NCBI RefSeq assembly: GCF_041296385.1
Contig: NC_091023.1
Location: forward strand, 5,828,924-5,892,923
Source of the DNA: Aphelocoma coerulescens
Lineage: Eukaryota > Chordata > Aves > Passeriformes > Corvidae
DNA: 64,000 nt
Direction: 5' to 3'
In this document: in pieces, positions 39,356 through 54,160 of the stretch
How positions within the stretch are numbered: the stretch's first letter is position 1
Layout of the letters: the number at the start of each line of letters is the position of its first letter
Made by a program: the position numbers and the translations under genes
The notes under the pieces: model-generated
What the model saw: only the letters and a program-made list of their open reading frames with translations
Databases searched by the model: none
Told to the model about the DNA's origin: nothing

Positions 39356-42079
39356 CCAACACAGCAGATTACAGCTGACAGCCTCTCTGAAAGCCACCAA
39401 AGTCCAGATATGATGGAAGCCTGTTCAAGCTGTTGGAGATATTTAATCTGATTTCTGTCTCATCTAAAACTCTGTATAAAGCCACAGTGAGGAACAGCAC
39501 CCTAAAATCACAGACTTAACTGCCACCAAGCACTGCAGATCTGCAGGTGCTAATGAGCATTTTGGGGTGAGGGAGGGGCTGGGAGGAAAAAGACAAAATT
39601 CATCCTCAGTTCCTCATGTTGTCAGGACTCATGTTGCTATTTTCTGTTTAGTCCTAGACTGGAACATGAAAATACAGCATGTTTGAATTTTCAGGATTTA
39701 GTGTTCTTTAAGAAATCAATGCCATTTTTTTCTTCAGGAGCCAGACTAACCCTGCTTTCTCCCACCTCTCTTATAGGGCTTCCAAAATGGTGGGAGAAAC
39801 TTGGCTGATTTAACTGCAGCAATGTAACTGTTATGGGCTTGTGGCTGTTGTCGTCAAGGGTTTAACCCAAATCCAAGGCAGAAGCCAGGGACTAACTGTG
39901 AATTTGCTAAATCTCCCTCTTACTGCTCTTCCCTCTGATACACGCTGAGGTTTCAGCTTGGCTAAATTCCTATTATTGACCACTTTGAATGGTTGATACA
40001 ACCAGAACAGAGAGATGCTGAGATTGACCTGAATTCTGGGGTTTGCAGTGAATTACCACATCCCCAAACTGCATCCTCCGCGCACTTGAATCTTCCCTGG
40101 AGAAGCATGTCCACGGGCTCACCCACACCCCCACAGGCAGATGGGCTGCTTCACACACATGGGGCTTCTGCTCCACCCTGCTCCTGTCACCCACTTACCA
40201 TGGGCAAAATTAAACATTTCATTTACAGCAGGGATTGAGAAGAAGGGAGAGAGAAAAAATGAGAGTAGGAGAGAACCAGTGCTTCCTCTTATTCTCTACA
40301 GTCTGTCCACAGCCATTTTTACTCCACAGTTAGATCACCCTGGGAACACTCTCTGACACCCAGAACCACAACATCAATAGAGACCAGGCCAGACTTTCTC
40401 TTTTAGGCTACCTTCTAATCCCCCATAAAAATGTGGCTGAAATCTGCCCTGGGATGCAACCAATCTCCTCAGGTATTCTCCACAGACCAAAATTTCCTTG
40501 GATTTGAGGTTCCAGCAAATGATCTTATTGTTCCTCTGTGTACCAGCCAGAAGGAACTAATGTATTTGATCATATGAACTCTCTGAAATTGCCAGAGCCT
40601 AACAGCAGGCAGCACAGCAACTGCACATGCTTTAACTCCTGCTCACCAGTTTAACGCCAGCTTGACAGTTCATATAGAACTATTTTAGCTCACCCCAGAT
40701 TACAGTCATTCAAGTTTTTCCCTGCCTGAACTGATAAAAAAAAAGCATCCAAACACAAACCTGTTCTCAGTTAATCAAAACAGCACCAGGCCAGAGTCTC
40801 GGCTGAAAGTCTGTGCACAGGAAATTCCCAAGCAGAACACAATGCCCTGCATCCTTTGCCCCTGTTCACATGCTCAGAGTGTATCACTCTCAGGCATTTC
40901 TTCCAAGACTCTTTTCTCAGGAATCAAGCTGCAATATGTGCTAATGTGTCAGAGCAGTCCAAAACCTTTTGAAACAGGAGGAATGGGCAAGGAGAGAAAC
41001 CTCCTGCCAGCTAAAACCAGCTGTGGAAATGTGGTTGGACTCCATCACTTTCAAATGCTGCTGGAGGAGCAGGCTGGTGAGCAGACAGGCAGGACAGCTT
41101 GGGCTGCCTAAAAGAACAGAGCCCAAAAATTTCAAAACCTTTTCTAGAATTGATATGTTGCACAGAGCTGCTTTTTGCCTCCTTATTAAATAAGGCACTT
41201 CCTTGCTGTCCTGGGCCCTAGCTGTCACAGGTTTTACATTGCACCATTTAGCTTTCCTTATTGAATTTTACATGCCATAATTTCTCCTTCATTCTCTTCA
41301 GTATTTTTCTTTTCTTACTTTTGCTGCCTTTGAAATTGTAAAGTGCTTTTCCTTTGCCACTGACCTGAGATGGTTCATGATCAGCTAACCCCATTTCCTG
41401 AATGTGCACTCATGACTTTTACCATTACGCTTAGAAGCTAAAGAGAAACTTCTTATTTCCAAAAGAAATTATTCACATTTTCAAAGTAATGCAATATATT
41501 TAGTTCTGCTTGACCGTCTCAGAATTAAATAGCAATTTATTATATTTTGTTTGGATTATTAGTTAATATATCATATTAACAACACACAAAGTATCTATAT
41601 GGCTGATTACTGGTGTGCAGTTTGTAGTCTACCAAGTGCTAGGAAGTGATTAGCAAAGCTAGACAAAAAAAAAAACCCCAAAAAGTATTTTAACCAATAA
41701 CTGAAATAATCTTTATAATAAGGAAGTATAATATTGCTTCATATGGTTCATAAACACTCTAACTGAAGTCCAAAATTGAACCTTAATACTCAAAGTGATT
41801 AATTTTATACACCTCAGTTAGAACTTCTGTATGGTGCTGCACGACTCAGAATTACCCTTGAGACTAGAACTTCATGCAACACAGCTCTTAATCATTAAAC
41901 TTTTATTTGAGGGACTGGCACAAATGGTCAGCTTCATCAAGGGGTTCAAAGTGCCTGCAGCTTGCCCTCGGCCCTCTCCCCTCTCTTTGTGACTTCATCC
42001 AGCCCCAATTATAAGGCCTAAGACAAATCTCAAGCTTTCCATTTACCCTTCTGAAATCCATTCAATATTATTAGATTCT

Positions 42080-42195
42080 CTTATTCCAAATGCCACATCA
42101 AATATGGCTCAGTGTCATTTTACTGCAGTGAAGCACAAGCCATATTTCATTATGTTATCCAATAATGACATTGTTTGTCTCCAGTTCACTCCCAT
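42080..42195. promoter_or_regulatory. Candidate conserved non-coding element
   Basis: The segment contains caaatatggctcag and, in near-inverted arrangement, aagccatatttcatt, followed by ccaataatgacattgtttgtctcc (SOX-like attgttt). The paired aatatggct and agccatatt blocks form an inverted repeat about 35 bp apart. There is no coding potential. Conservation was not tested. Confidence 0.25.
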
Positions 42196-44695
42196 GAACA
42201 TGTCACTTTGAAAAACTGCCGTGAGAGACTCCTCTTATAGGTCCTGAAAGCAAATAAGACATAGCCCTGAAACGATGCTGAGCACTTTCTGATTCTGTTT
42301 GCAAGGCTGATTACTTGTATCTGGACATACGGCAGCATTCAAAACACTCTGTGCTTCCTTATCAGCAGGCTACATTCTAGTTATTTGCTTCTGGCTATTA
42401 AAAGCCCTGCTCAAATTTGACTATCACTTGAATCCACTTCAATTGGTTATCAGACGTACTTTTATAACTGTGAAAAAGTCCTCATCACATAGAAAAAAAA
42501 TCTTCCATATCAGAATTATTAATAAATTAGAGCTGGAAACCTTTTCTAAATGTTGGAAACAACAGATTGTGTACATCAGGTTTTTTTTCTTTTAGTTACA
42601 TATGTTAAAATCATGTGGCCAACCTAAATTCATCTTCAGATATGACCAAACTGTGTAAGACTGAGGACACATTGTGGCTGCTTCAAAACAATTCAAGCCC
42701 GTTACCTGTGTCTCTGGGGGTGTCTCTCTGCGTGATGTGGTTTGCACACTCCCATGAGCCTGACACACACAAACACTTGGGCAGGAGCACATTCAGCATC
42801 AGTAAAACAAACACTTCTTCACACACTGACACAGGATGGCTGAGTGAGCTGTGTGTTTAAATGCCATGCTGAATAAAGGCTTCTGATGAGGAGAAAACTG
42901 CGGGGGCTGAATGAGAGTGGGCTGGCAGAGGTTACTGTGAGCCTTGCCAAAGGACCCTCCCCAGATTCCCTTTATTGTTAATGGAGAAGGGTGATAGAGT
43001 AAAAGCCTCACGATTTGCATTTATCCTCTCAAAGAAAGCATCTGCTCCAACAAATACACCAAGAGTTCAACTTCAGAAGGCTCACAAGCCCTGCGTCTCT
43101 TTTTATTTCTGAGCAGGCATATAATTGTAATTACACACAGTGTGAATAGCCAGTGGAATTATTTACATCTTTAAAGTTAGGGACACAGGTAAAGACTGAT
43201 TCTGGGCTTGAGCATGGTTACACATGCTGGGTCTTGTTTGCTTTACTAGACCAATGTTACCTTTTGCAAACACTCACCAACGTTTCTACATAAACTTCTT
43301 GAGAGCTCAGTTGCTGCAAGAGGCAGAGAACTCCACAGCTGCCTTGCAACATGGCAGGTACCTTCTGCATTTGTCTGTGAGAGGCTCATGCTTACTGAGC
43401 ACCGGCAGCTGTCAAACCTTTGGGGTGGGGGAAGCACTTGTGTGAGATTTATGTGGTAACAGACTCATCTCTCCTCCCTGAAGAAAGGCTGACTTTCCTC
43501 CAGAGTGACACCTGGTGTCTCTGCACAGCTCAAAAGCCAGCTTGACAAAACTGTGATGGAGGTGTGCAATTTCTACATGTGAAGTGGCACTGTCTTATTC
43601 ACTGCCTCTCATTTCTCACTTTGCTATTGGTGTTAAGGCAACACTAAGGCTCCCCATTTCTGAAGGAACTCAGTGGTCTCCTGGGTGACTGTTCTGCATA
43701 ATGACAAGTTCATCCATGACATCTGGGACTGGGAATACTCAGCCCCAAATAGACCCAGTCCCACATAACTGCACTGAGGCACAGGCTCATTTCAGATGCA
43801 GGAAAAAGGCAAATGAAATAAATGTATTATCTCATTTAAAATGCATACAGTCCCAGGAAGCAGGATAGATTGGAGGTGTCACTGAACAGTGCATAGTAAA
43901 TAAATCATATTTGCAATGCAAGACACTTCAGCTAGCCAAAGCCTGAGGTGGTTAGAGACATAGAAACTGAGGGCCTGGACATTTTCAGGACTACAGAGCT
44001 CAAATCTTTAAGCGGCATTTTCCACCATGAAATCACAATCAAAGGTAGAAGTCCCATTTGTGTTCAGGAGGCAGAGATGCCTGCAAACCCACCAGAGCTG
44101 TGGCACACAGGCTCTTACACACACACCTCATTGCTATTCAAAAGCACAGTAATGAGCAAATGGCTTCTCACTGTAATACCCCAGGCTTTTCCCAGCACCA
44201 TGTGCACAGTAAATTTTCTTCCAACCCGCCAGTGTATGCAAATTCTGTGCTCTGAAAATGAAGTGGCTGCTGCTTAATCAGTACTCTCCATTTATTTATG
44301 TCCACCTTGCTGGAGGGAATCCAGGCAGGTTGGACTTCCAACAGGAATCTGCTTCATGCAAGGTATGGAGACATACTGTCTGCTTTGGTTGTCATTTCCT
44401 TTGGATGTTTTCCTATAGGAAGCAGGAACTTCCAGGTATCCCACTATTGAGTCACATAAATGCTCCTGCTTTATACACTAGAACATATTTCAGTGTATAA
44501 AGGTATAAAATGCCTATTCTGTGCCCAAGACTTATTGTCCTTGAATTCAAGCCGAACCCTATACACACAATAAACAGGAAGAACTGAGGCATTTAAGACT
44601 AGTGTACTTATTTTCATAGAGATAAGCAAGCAAAGAAACACAAGGCAGAGGGGCACCAGGGAAGAGATGGAACCTCTCCCTCTGGAATTATGCAG

Positions 44696-44806
44696 GACCT
44701 GTTTTTACAGGGCCTTGGATAACCTAATCTAAAGCCCTGCTTTCAACAGAAGGCTGGACTGTCTCCAGACTGTCCCTTCCAATCTCAAATTATCTATTAC
44801 TCTGTA
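44696..44806 (+). mobile_element. CR1 LINE 3'-end fragment, older copy
   Basis: The order gggccttggataacctaatc, then aaggctggactgtctccaga, tgtcccttccaatct and attatctattactctg follows the CR1 3' region (gacctggataacctgatcta .. ggttggactagatgatct .. gtcccttccaacc .. attctatgattctatga). It is about 110 bp long and noticeably diverged. It supports an avian or reptilian origin for the window. Confidence 0.8.
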
Positions 44807-47800
44807 GTAACTTTTACAGTCTGGTAAATGCTGGTACAAGATGATAGAAGACTCAGAATTAAAATATATGCCTCTAAAAATAGTTTTATTGCTAATGCAC
44901 TTTGAAAAAAAAAGTCTTTAATCTCAACTGACTATTACATGACAGCCGTTCCCATCAGTGCTCTGTGGGGGTCTCTGCATTTTGTCATTCAAGCACCATG
45001 TAAGCCAGCCCATACAATGCTGGCTTGGACCTAGACTTCTACTGAAGGCTGAGGAAGGGCTGATTTTCATGATTTCTAACTGTTCAGATAGAACACTGTT
45101 TATGGAAAACTATGCCATAGTCTCCTATGACCAAAGACATTCCTTGCTACGTTTTCCTCTTCAGCCCACATGCTGGCCTTGTACCTGCACAGGACTGAAT
45201 TGAGTTAGGAGCAAACTGCACAGACTGTCTGGAGTAGAATGAAATCAGCTGATACACTCAGTTTATTGTGCCTTTAAATAATAAAACTAACCAAATTATT
45301 TTAAAATGGACTCAAACGAGGCTGATTTTCAGAAACAAAACATTTCAATATGGGTAAGAAAGGCCAGTAAAAAAGTAAGGAAATTAAAGACTAGCTATAT
45401 GCTCCTAAAAGTAACAGAGAGTGAAAACTAGAGTGTGGTAGGGTTTGTACAATTCCTCCTAAACCTTTTTGTATTAGTTGAACTCATGTTCTTTGCAAAT
45501 CTCCTGCAAGTCTTGACACAAAAGCAAGGAGACAAAGATAAGAAACAAACAGTTATAAATAAAAGTGATACTCCCTACTAGATGGTTCTCTTCCACTTAG
45601 TGGCAGCCAGCAGGCAGGTAAGGCTGGCAGGTAACACTCAGCCTCTGGTATCTGATGGGAAGCTCACTGTGGGAATTCTGATGAGTGAAATGAGAAAACA
45701 CAGGATTTCAGCCACACAGAATTAATGCTACTGATGGAGGAGTGTTTCCCTGGAGAAGCAGGAATAGCTACATTGGAGGAGAGATGTCTCCGTGTCAGGA
45801 TGGCAGAAGCCTCCCAAGCCTGCTTGTGGGGCAGAGGGCAGGAGGGGACCTCCCTGCAGTAGCAGAGCCCAGCCAACCATCCTGCTCAGCACCCAGAACA
45901 CTGAGATGCCCCTTGTTTTGGGGAACACACTGAAATGAAGCTCAAGATCTGTGGCCATTACAGAATTGCACCATGCTTTTGATAAAAGAGCAGTAGCAAC
46001 AGTGATCATGTCAAACTGGCATTTTTTGATTTTACTGATTAGGTTGATGCACCTGCACACATCTTGCTTTTTTGATTCCAACTTGGCAGAGGAACTCATC
46101 AAGAGATTGGGAAAACGAGTCTGATAACCTAGGATCAATTCTCACTTTGGTGAACTCCTCTCAGCCTGGCTAAGGGCTGTATGAGATGTAATGTACTCAA
46201 ACCTTTACAAGTACTGTGCACAACACCAAAACAGTGCAAGAGTGTCAGAGGCACAATAGGCCTATTTTAAGACTGAATTTCTTTAAATTGACAAATAATG
46301 CTGTTTCACAGCAGTGGTTCTGCCTGAAACAAAGACTGTTTCCTTTAGTCTTTCCTATTTACTCATTACTTGTGAATGTTTCCCTTAGCAGAAGAGAAAA
46401 GCTCTTCCTCACGTGGCCTCTCTCCAGTATTCAGGCTTGCTTTCTAAATTCCAAGTGTAAGGCAGTAGACACTGACAGAAGAGCAGGGTAGATCAAGAAT
46501 TCCTCTACCTTGCTCATGGCCCTATTTTCTCCTTCAGAGACCACACAGGGACACTGGAAAGTGTGGACAACCTCACCTCACACCATTAGCTCTTCCTTTG
46601 CTCTCCAAGAAGTACATAACTGATCACATGAACACACATGGCACCGAACATCCACACGTTTTAACTCCCTACACACTGCAGTTACACTGAGGAGATGGAT
46701 TAAAAGGGTGCTTGCCTGGGCAGACAAGTAAGAAACATCTCACATGAAGCTGTCACAGTTAAGCAACCCAAATCAGAGGGCTGCAGGTGCTGTCCATGAC
46801 CTGCTCCTGAGTTGCTGGGTTGTGCAGGGAGCTTCTGGGGCTGGCACTGGGCAGCCACATTGGACATCCAGGTAATGGAAACCTCTCAAAGGGACACCTG
46901 AGCTGGGGCTTCTCCAGTCCAGGTCTGATTCATCAAGTTGTGCTAGAACACAACCCAAATTATTGCTGGAACCACACTGTTTGCTTTAGCTGGTAAGTGG
47001 ATGAATACTTCAGTATTTAGTATTCATTAATCCACTTGTCACTAGCAGTGCAGCTCCACTTGAGCTTTACAGAAAAAGTCTAGGGTTTAGATGGCCTTTA
47101 GTCCTATTCTCTTACACTGCTTTTTCTGCCTGTCTGCTCCCTTCAGTAGTGGAACAGAAAGAGAGGAAAATGACCCTGTCCTTGCTTTTGGACAATGATC
47201 AATAGTTTGAAGACCTTTACCCTAAAGAAAACAATAAATCTCTGTTTTCCTTTCCTATTATGCTAAACTTACCACCTCCAAAAATAAGCATGTTATTGTA
47301 CTTCAGGAATTAGATCAAAAGTAAATACCATGATCACACCTCTAATGATAATTACTTGAACAATGTACGTAACTCACAATTACTAGAGTGATCAGAAAAA
47401 TATGGTTAAAAGAACAAAAGAAGTATTTACATAAAAGAGAATTTGTAAGTTCAGTTTATTAATTCAATGATGACTGCTGACTTTCTGTCTATAAAAGATC
47501 AATTACCATCCAAACCAACAGGCCAGCTCCATGTGTCCTCCCCTCTGTGACCCCCAGGAAGGGGCAGTGCTGGTCAAGAGCAGTAACAATTCCTAGCAGT
47601 TGTTGAACAATAACACAGCAGACTTTGGTTAGCACCCCACACCACAGAGAGAGCAGTTACCAGAGTGATGCATTGCTTGTGGGGTGGAAAGAAACCACAG
47701 CATCTCCATTAGTGGTGGAAAAGCTTCCTTTTGGCTGCCTCCCTGCCCTGGGCAGCAATCCCACACTCCAAGACCTGCCAGTCCTCCCTCATGCCCCAGA

Positions 47801-48463
47801 TGCCTCATGCTCCCATCTCTGCCTGGCCTGGGGTGCTCACTCCAGCCCTCATGTTCCCACCTTCCCCTGGTCAGGTCACAGCAGACCCCTCCACCATCCT
47901 CTCCTCAGTAATTCCACCAGAGCATCCAAAACACTTCCCAGTGCTCAGGTTGCACTCAACAGCTACAAGAAGAACTGGGCACCCACACCAAGGGACAGAC
48001 CCCATATTTATTTTTTTTAGAATAAGACTCTTCAAGCTGGGTTTTTCTGTATGTGAAATGCTTTGGCTCAGTTCTAGATTGAAACAGTAGCTCTGCCCTC
48101 CTCTCCCCCACTTGGCTCAAGTCACTACTGTGATTCAAGATGTGATTTTGATTTATTAAGACTAATTTCCTGCAATGAGCAAAACAAAACATACAATGGT
48201 CCATCTGGGCAAATAATTTCTGAGAAGGCTTGCAAGACAAATAGCACAGCACACTCTGAGACACAACACATGAATAATAAAAGGCCATTTTAGCATTATA
48301 TATTTGCTAGCACATAATAAGATATGCTGGATTTACACTGAGATTTAAATTTGTCTTGTTTTAAAATGCTAAATTCTACTTTAGTGGAGCCAGTATTTCA
48401 CATTACTGTTTCTACTGAAATCCTGATGCTGGTTCTAGTACCAGGAAGAGGTACTTTCTCAAG

Positions 48464-48507
48464 TTCTCAATTCTAATTAAAAGGTAATTTCTCAATTCTA
48501 ATTAAAA
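48464..48507 (+). repeat. 19-bp direct repeat, two exact copies
   Basis: ttctcaattctaattaaaa occurs at 48464-48482 and again at 48489-48507, separated by 6 bp. It is probably a replication-slippage duplication. Confidence 0.9.
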
Positions 48508-48913
48508 TTATTTAATTATGTCTCAAGTCACTATATTTAACAAAACCAAACAGACAACCTGCAGACCTCAGACCAGCAAAAGTTCACTGATTTCAGCCAG
48601 GGATGATATATACCTCCATTAGCAACAAATTACAATGTTAACACAGCTGCCCATAAAACAATGTTCCAGTGATGTTTTTTCAGTGTGCTGGACTAGAAAG
48701 AACTCTCCTGTTCTGATTCATGGACAAACTTCTGGGTTTGACAGGAGTTTTAGTGCCACAACAGAACGAAGGTTAGAGCTTCCAAACTACTGTCCTTTTT
48801 AAAATCTAAGAGGAGAGAAGGAAAACCACTGTCCACAAGCTGGAGCTGCCAGCCCTGAATGAGGAGATCCAGATGAACAGCCCAATGACTGAATCACTGT
48901 CATATGCTCTGCT

Positions 48914-48944
48914 TATATACATATATAAATATATATATATATTT
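48914..48944 (+). repeat. (TA)n microsatellite, imperfect
   Basis: A run of TA dinucleotides interrupted by tac and aaat. A typical simple-sequence repeat. Confidence 0.9.
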
Positions 48945-49399
48945 CCTAAGAAACAGAAAACCATACAGAAGAGACCGCTCTGAGAAAGATTATTCTCAGT
49001 CTTTGAGTAAGCTGGATTGTTTCAAGCCACTGGGATGAATTGTTTCATTGCATATGGATTATGAAAAAGATCATAACTTATCTCGGACCTAAACATTCAC
49101 AATCTATATCTGGAAGCAAAAACATGTTTGACTTATCAGGGGAGAAGAAAAACTGCCCATGAATCTAATAAGGACAAACATTTTGGGCGAAAAAAAAAAC
49201 CAAAAACAAACCAGGATGAAAAACTTTGTGTAACTGATAAAGTAATCTGAAGTGGTAGTTTGACTTATAAGGGCGACCAATTTTTATACAGCAGGGCAGG
49301 AAATAAAAGAAAACAAAACCATATATAGTTCATTTGGTCTTTCCTGGTCTTCACAAGATCTTAAACATAATTGTTTCAGGTTTCATTAATTCTATCTTT

Positions 49400-49490
49400 A
49401 TTTTTTTCTAGTATATGCCTGTCTTGGTGCTGTTCATTAATCAGCCAGTAACTGTGGTATTAATTAAATTATCACTGCTGTTTGCTTCAG
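49400..49490. promoter_or_regulatory. Candidate homeodomain-site cluster
   Basis: A short stretch with gttcattaatcagcc, gtggtattaattaaattatcac and ctgctgtttgcttc: several TAAT/ATTA cores within 90 bp of otherwise complex sequence. Flagged by motif density only. Confidence 0.2.
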
Positions 49491-52400
49491 GAGACAAGGG
49501 TGGTGAGGGCTGTTAATGCCTACACAGTGATGTGAATTCAAAAAGGACCATCACAGCGGCACAGGTGTTTGCTTCAATGAAAATGTCCCTTTTACCTGGG
49601 CTGCAGACAAGCTGAGGCAAGATTCATCTCTGAGGCTTCTCTGTCCCAGAGCGTGGAAAAGCTGCCCTGGAGAACTTACATCACTGCTGTATTCTGAGCA
49701 GCTTTCACTGGCTGAGCAGGGTGAAAATGCCCTTTTCTGTGAGAGTGACAGGGCTGGTTTGGGGAGGGATGGGGGGGGACAAGCAGTGTTACCTCTAAGC
49801 CTACTGGGACTTTGAAATACCAGGGGATAGAAGTAGGAAAGCTAAAGTCTTTCTCCGGTGACTGCCTTTCCTTTCTTGCTTTCACTGGATAAAACAAAGA
49901 ACAGAAAATTCTGAATCCTACTCCAAGTCAGCTACAACTTTGGCTAAAAATCAAACCAACTTGTCTCCACTCATATCTCATTAAAAACTCTACAATGTAA
50001 TAAATTTTATAGATGTCTAAAAAAATACACACTTTTAAATTAAGTACTATTTAAATTATTTATTGTATTATTCCCTATTGTATAACTCAACTAAATTCAC
50101 TTTCAGGATTAAATTATGGCTGGCTCATATTATTGGTATGAAACATCTCAGTGCTGTTGCTTTGAACTCTGCTCTAATGGAATCCTCTGTATAGAAGTCT
50201 GAAAGGAATTAACTTACATGCATTTCTTAGTTCAGCTGGCAGATCCATGAGACTTTGGCAGAGAAAAAAAATAAAATACATGGGTCCCCATTCAGGAAGA
50301 TTTGCTTTGACATTACTCTCATTTTCTGCACTAGGTTATTGCACTGTCTTGAACTACAGCCATGCCCTAAGTATTCATCTCTGACAACAGCAAAACACAC
50401 TGATTCACAAAACCTGTCAAGAGTAGATTTAGGCTGACAAAAACCAAGTAAGTCAAACTTGTATAATACTTACTGAATTATAATCCTTTGAGAATGTTGA
50501 TACCTCTCTGCTAGTAAAGGTATAGTCACACTTTTCCCAGCATTCTCATTTCTTTTTAGAGCAATTGATCCTTGAGGATTTTTAACCTTGGCCTAAGAAC
50601 CATTTTAGTTTGAACTATGAAAAGCATTAGGCTGAAGAAAAATATTAAAACATTTAAGTGTGATTTTGTGGCAAGAAGTAGTACTCAAAAAAGTTGCAAT
50701 GGGTGATCTTTGTGTTTACCATCAGTTTGGGTTCCCATCTGTTCTATTCATAAAAAAGAGGGAGGAAAAGATGTTATTTCTGCTATTTTTTCCAAATCAA
50801 CCTGGGACTTCACTTGATCTGTTTTTGCATTACTAAAAGTTACCGTAAATTGTAGCTCAGTACTTCTATTGATATGTGAATCAGCCACTACAATAAACCC
50901 TTCAACCACCTTATCTGTCAGGGATGCAAATAACAGTAATTGTTGAATAATATTCTCTAGATTTCACTTTACTTTCAGCTTTGCCAAGTGGATATAAAAT
51001 AGCCTGCTATTTGCATAATCATTTTATATAAAAAACAACAACTATGTGGTGAGGATTTAAGTCCCAGATGAAAAAAAAAAATGAGGAGCTGCTATAATCT
51101 CCAACAAACTGGCATTTCAGCCTAAATGACAGCAGAAATGGAAGATGCCTTGCATACAGATTATTTGTAACATGCTGGAGCTAGGATGCACCAACTCGAG
51201 CAAGAGCAGGACAACAGCTTTGTTCACATCCACAGGATTTAGGATCAATGAAGTTATTAGGTCTTTTACCTTTGTGGACAAGTTGTAATATGGAGCTAAC
51301 AAAGAAAGGGCTGCTGTACAGCAAAGCCTGTCAGGCTGGGATTTGAATGAGGGAATTGTTTGCCACTTCTGCCTGGCCAGTGCCACGCCTCTCCTGCTCA
51401 CAGTGGCCATATCCTGCTGGCCCGGCTGCAACCGAGGCTGCTCAGGGATGAGGAGGAGCTGGGCTCCAGCAGTGGAAGAAGAAGGTGGAAAAGAAACTAT
51501 CACAGACAGCAGCAATTAGATTTGATCCAGAAATCATTAAGAGTTGCTGAGCTAAGGCAAATCTTTTAGGAAAATTAATCCTGTTGATTTGAACGTAGCT
51601 GTAGTTGACAACACTCTCCAACCTCAGCAAACTGAGCCAGCAGCAGGTTATTCTGATTTCAAACACCTTTGCAAAACAGAGGGAGAGAGTGAAAGCCAAC
51701 AGGTCCAAGCTCCCTGAGGGAAAGATGCAGCACAGCTGGAGCTTGTTTTCTTGAGACAAAAATGTTATTCCTTTAAAAATTTCACCACATCTTTCTCTTA
51801 TCCAAGAATGCTTTCTTCTGGATAGTTTAGCAATATTACTTAAGTTGTAGAAGATTGCTGGGGCCCAGACACACCAAATCACATATGATGCACATTCTGG
51901 GCACTGCTTTGCTCTCTGCTCCCCAGGCTTCCTGCCCCTCTGGAATTGCTTCTGTGTGCACAGTGTGCAAGTACTGCTCCAAACAGTGTTGCAAATGTGA
52001 AGTGCTTAAGAAGATACAAAGACAACACCTTATTTTAGCAGTGTTTAAATTTCACCCCATACCTTGCTAAAAAAAAATTTTTAAAATATATTTTTATGAA
52101 AAAAATCAATTTGTCCACAAAATTAGTAATGGAATTCTGTAGAACTGTACACAGTCTACACGCCCTATTGATGACACTTTAAACTCCTGATTTAATCGGC
52201 TTCTCAGTGTCAGTTTTTATTTGTACAATAATATTGCAACTGAAACAAAAATCCAAGAAGTAGAAAACAGCTACACGTGTTTGATGTTGTATGTGAAAGC
52301 CTTAGATATTTAGCAACTTCTTTGATGCTTTGATCTCCAAAGAAATCTTACTAAAATTATGATCAAAGGATTTTATATTATTCTAAGTACTTAAGAACGA

Positions 52401-54160
52401 ACCATCTTAGGGCAATAATCAGTATTCTGTTTAATCCTTCACCCTTGGAATCCATTATTGCTAAGCACCTCAATCTGATGGGAGTTGCATTTACTTAATG
52501 ATGATATTCTCCTAACACAGAGTTAGAAGCCCCAGAAAGCAACACTTCCAACTTAGAGAGAGAGCCAAGAGCTGGATTTTATTCTTCTGTCTAAAAAATG
52601 CTTTTTGAAGCTGTTTTTAAAATGTATGTAACTTAAGAAAATTGGCATGCAGCTCAGACCAGGCAGATTTTTATTTTTCTACAGCAGACAAAGAAATAGA
52701 ATTTCCAATACGCAACTACTTTTAATTTAATCTATTTCTAACTATTTCCTATTGTCAGTGTTTATAGAGGACCATTACACAGATGGATATATCTAATATT
52801 TATAAAGTAAATTAACACTCTACTTTATAACATGCAAAGACAGATAAATAATGAATTATCCTTTTCATCAATCTGACCACATAATGTCTATTTCACTGTA
52901 ATACTGAGTACTGCACCAGACTGGCTGTTGTAATCCCCCATGGTGAGTTAAATCAAAGGGTGTGATACAAAGAATCTCTAAAATGCAGCCTTCAGAACAG
53001 GAGAAAAACATTAGAGCCAAGCAAGATTTAACAAAAACACTAATTACTGCTTAGATTATGGATTTGCCACCGTTGGTTGATGAGAGGTAAGGGAGGATTG
53101 GACTTTCTCAGGAGCAAGTAGATGAATCCCTGACTCCCAGGCACAGCCATAGCCTTAACAACCTCCCACATCCTGACTAAGAAATTCCTCCTCAGTTTTA
53201 CCTGTGCAGATTACTCTTCTTTCTGCACACCCCACCCACAAGGGTGGGTTTCCTACTATTTATATCCCCATCGCTCTTTAATGGTGAAAGATGACGAGAA
53301 GACTGATGGGCAAACACCTCTGCTGTGAACACACTGCTGTAAGCATTCTTCCAGGCTGACAAGAAAACACACCTGCTCTAAATGAAAATCAATCTCTGTT
53401 AAATCTGTTCGCTCCAGCTCACTTGGAGTGGCGCTGCTTTAGAGCTCACAAAGAGCTGTGCTTAGCAGGAGGATCACACATTCAGCTTTGGAAGATGTCA
53501 GGAGCACCAGGAATGCCAACTGCATCTGAGGGACCCAAATATATGTCAGAGGCAGACACACGTTAATCACATCTCTGAAAAACCCACTGGAAGGTTATCT
53601 TTCCTTTTGGGCTGAGGGGCTTGAGAAGAAGGCCTGTCAAAGAAATGTTTTCCAAGGCACAAGGTTAATTCATCTTGGAGCACCCTCTGTCCTGACTTCA
53701 ACATTCTCTATAATTCTGTTGTCATGCCCTTACAGACTCATTTTGGGTTTGATCTGTTTGTATCTCCACCACTGAAGAGCAGGAAGCTGCACAAACAAAG
53801 GATAGTCCTCCAACCCAGGAGTATCCCAGGACTCCTAAAGGCACCAGCATGACCTGCCTGCAGTCCCAGGCTCCGTGTGAACCGTGGGGAGCAGGAGTTC
53901 CTCCGTGCTCCTGGGGCTGTGGGCTATAGGACAGTTCATCAACAGCTAGGGAGCAACTTCAAGGGAAGTCACTCTGCCTCGTTGGAGTTCACAACCCAGC
54001 TGGCACAATGGAATCTTCAGCTGCCTTTTGTACAAACCCACACACACCACAGCTATTTCAGGCCTATAATCCTGGAAGATGGAATATGATGAGCAGTACC
54101 ACTTAGAGATTTTACCTTCAGCTGCATGATAAAATGCTTTTATCTTGGAAAATTACTTAC

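Larger units (their letters stand above)
2202..54160 (-). other. GPC5: Large GPC5 intron (about 52 kb)
   Basis: This is the single intron between the two recognised glypican exons. It follows from the matching phase-0 junction (CAA at the end of one exon, CTG at the start of the next) and the donor and acceptor at its ends. All open reading frames inside it (longest about 180 codons, at 18651-19190 minus and 7941-8474 plus) lack recognisable domains, sit in low-complexity or AT-rich context and overlap open frames on the other strand, so I treat them as chance. Supported internal features are listed separately; outside them I see only unique-looking non-coding sequence. Very long introns are typical of GPC5 in vertebrates. 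Confidence 0.85.

Noticed and set aside
51117..51515. 132-codon minus-strand open frame
   Set aside because: On the GPC5 strand but without exon-like splice sites or glypican similarity.
53130..53300. Possible antisense CR1 segment (gaaattcctcctcag)
   Set aside because: The resemblance to the CR1 internal region is limited to about 15 bases and lacks the expected flanking blocks.
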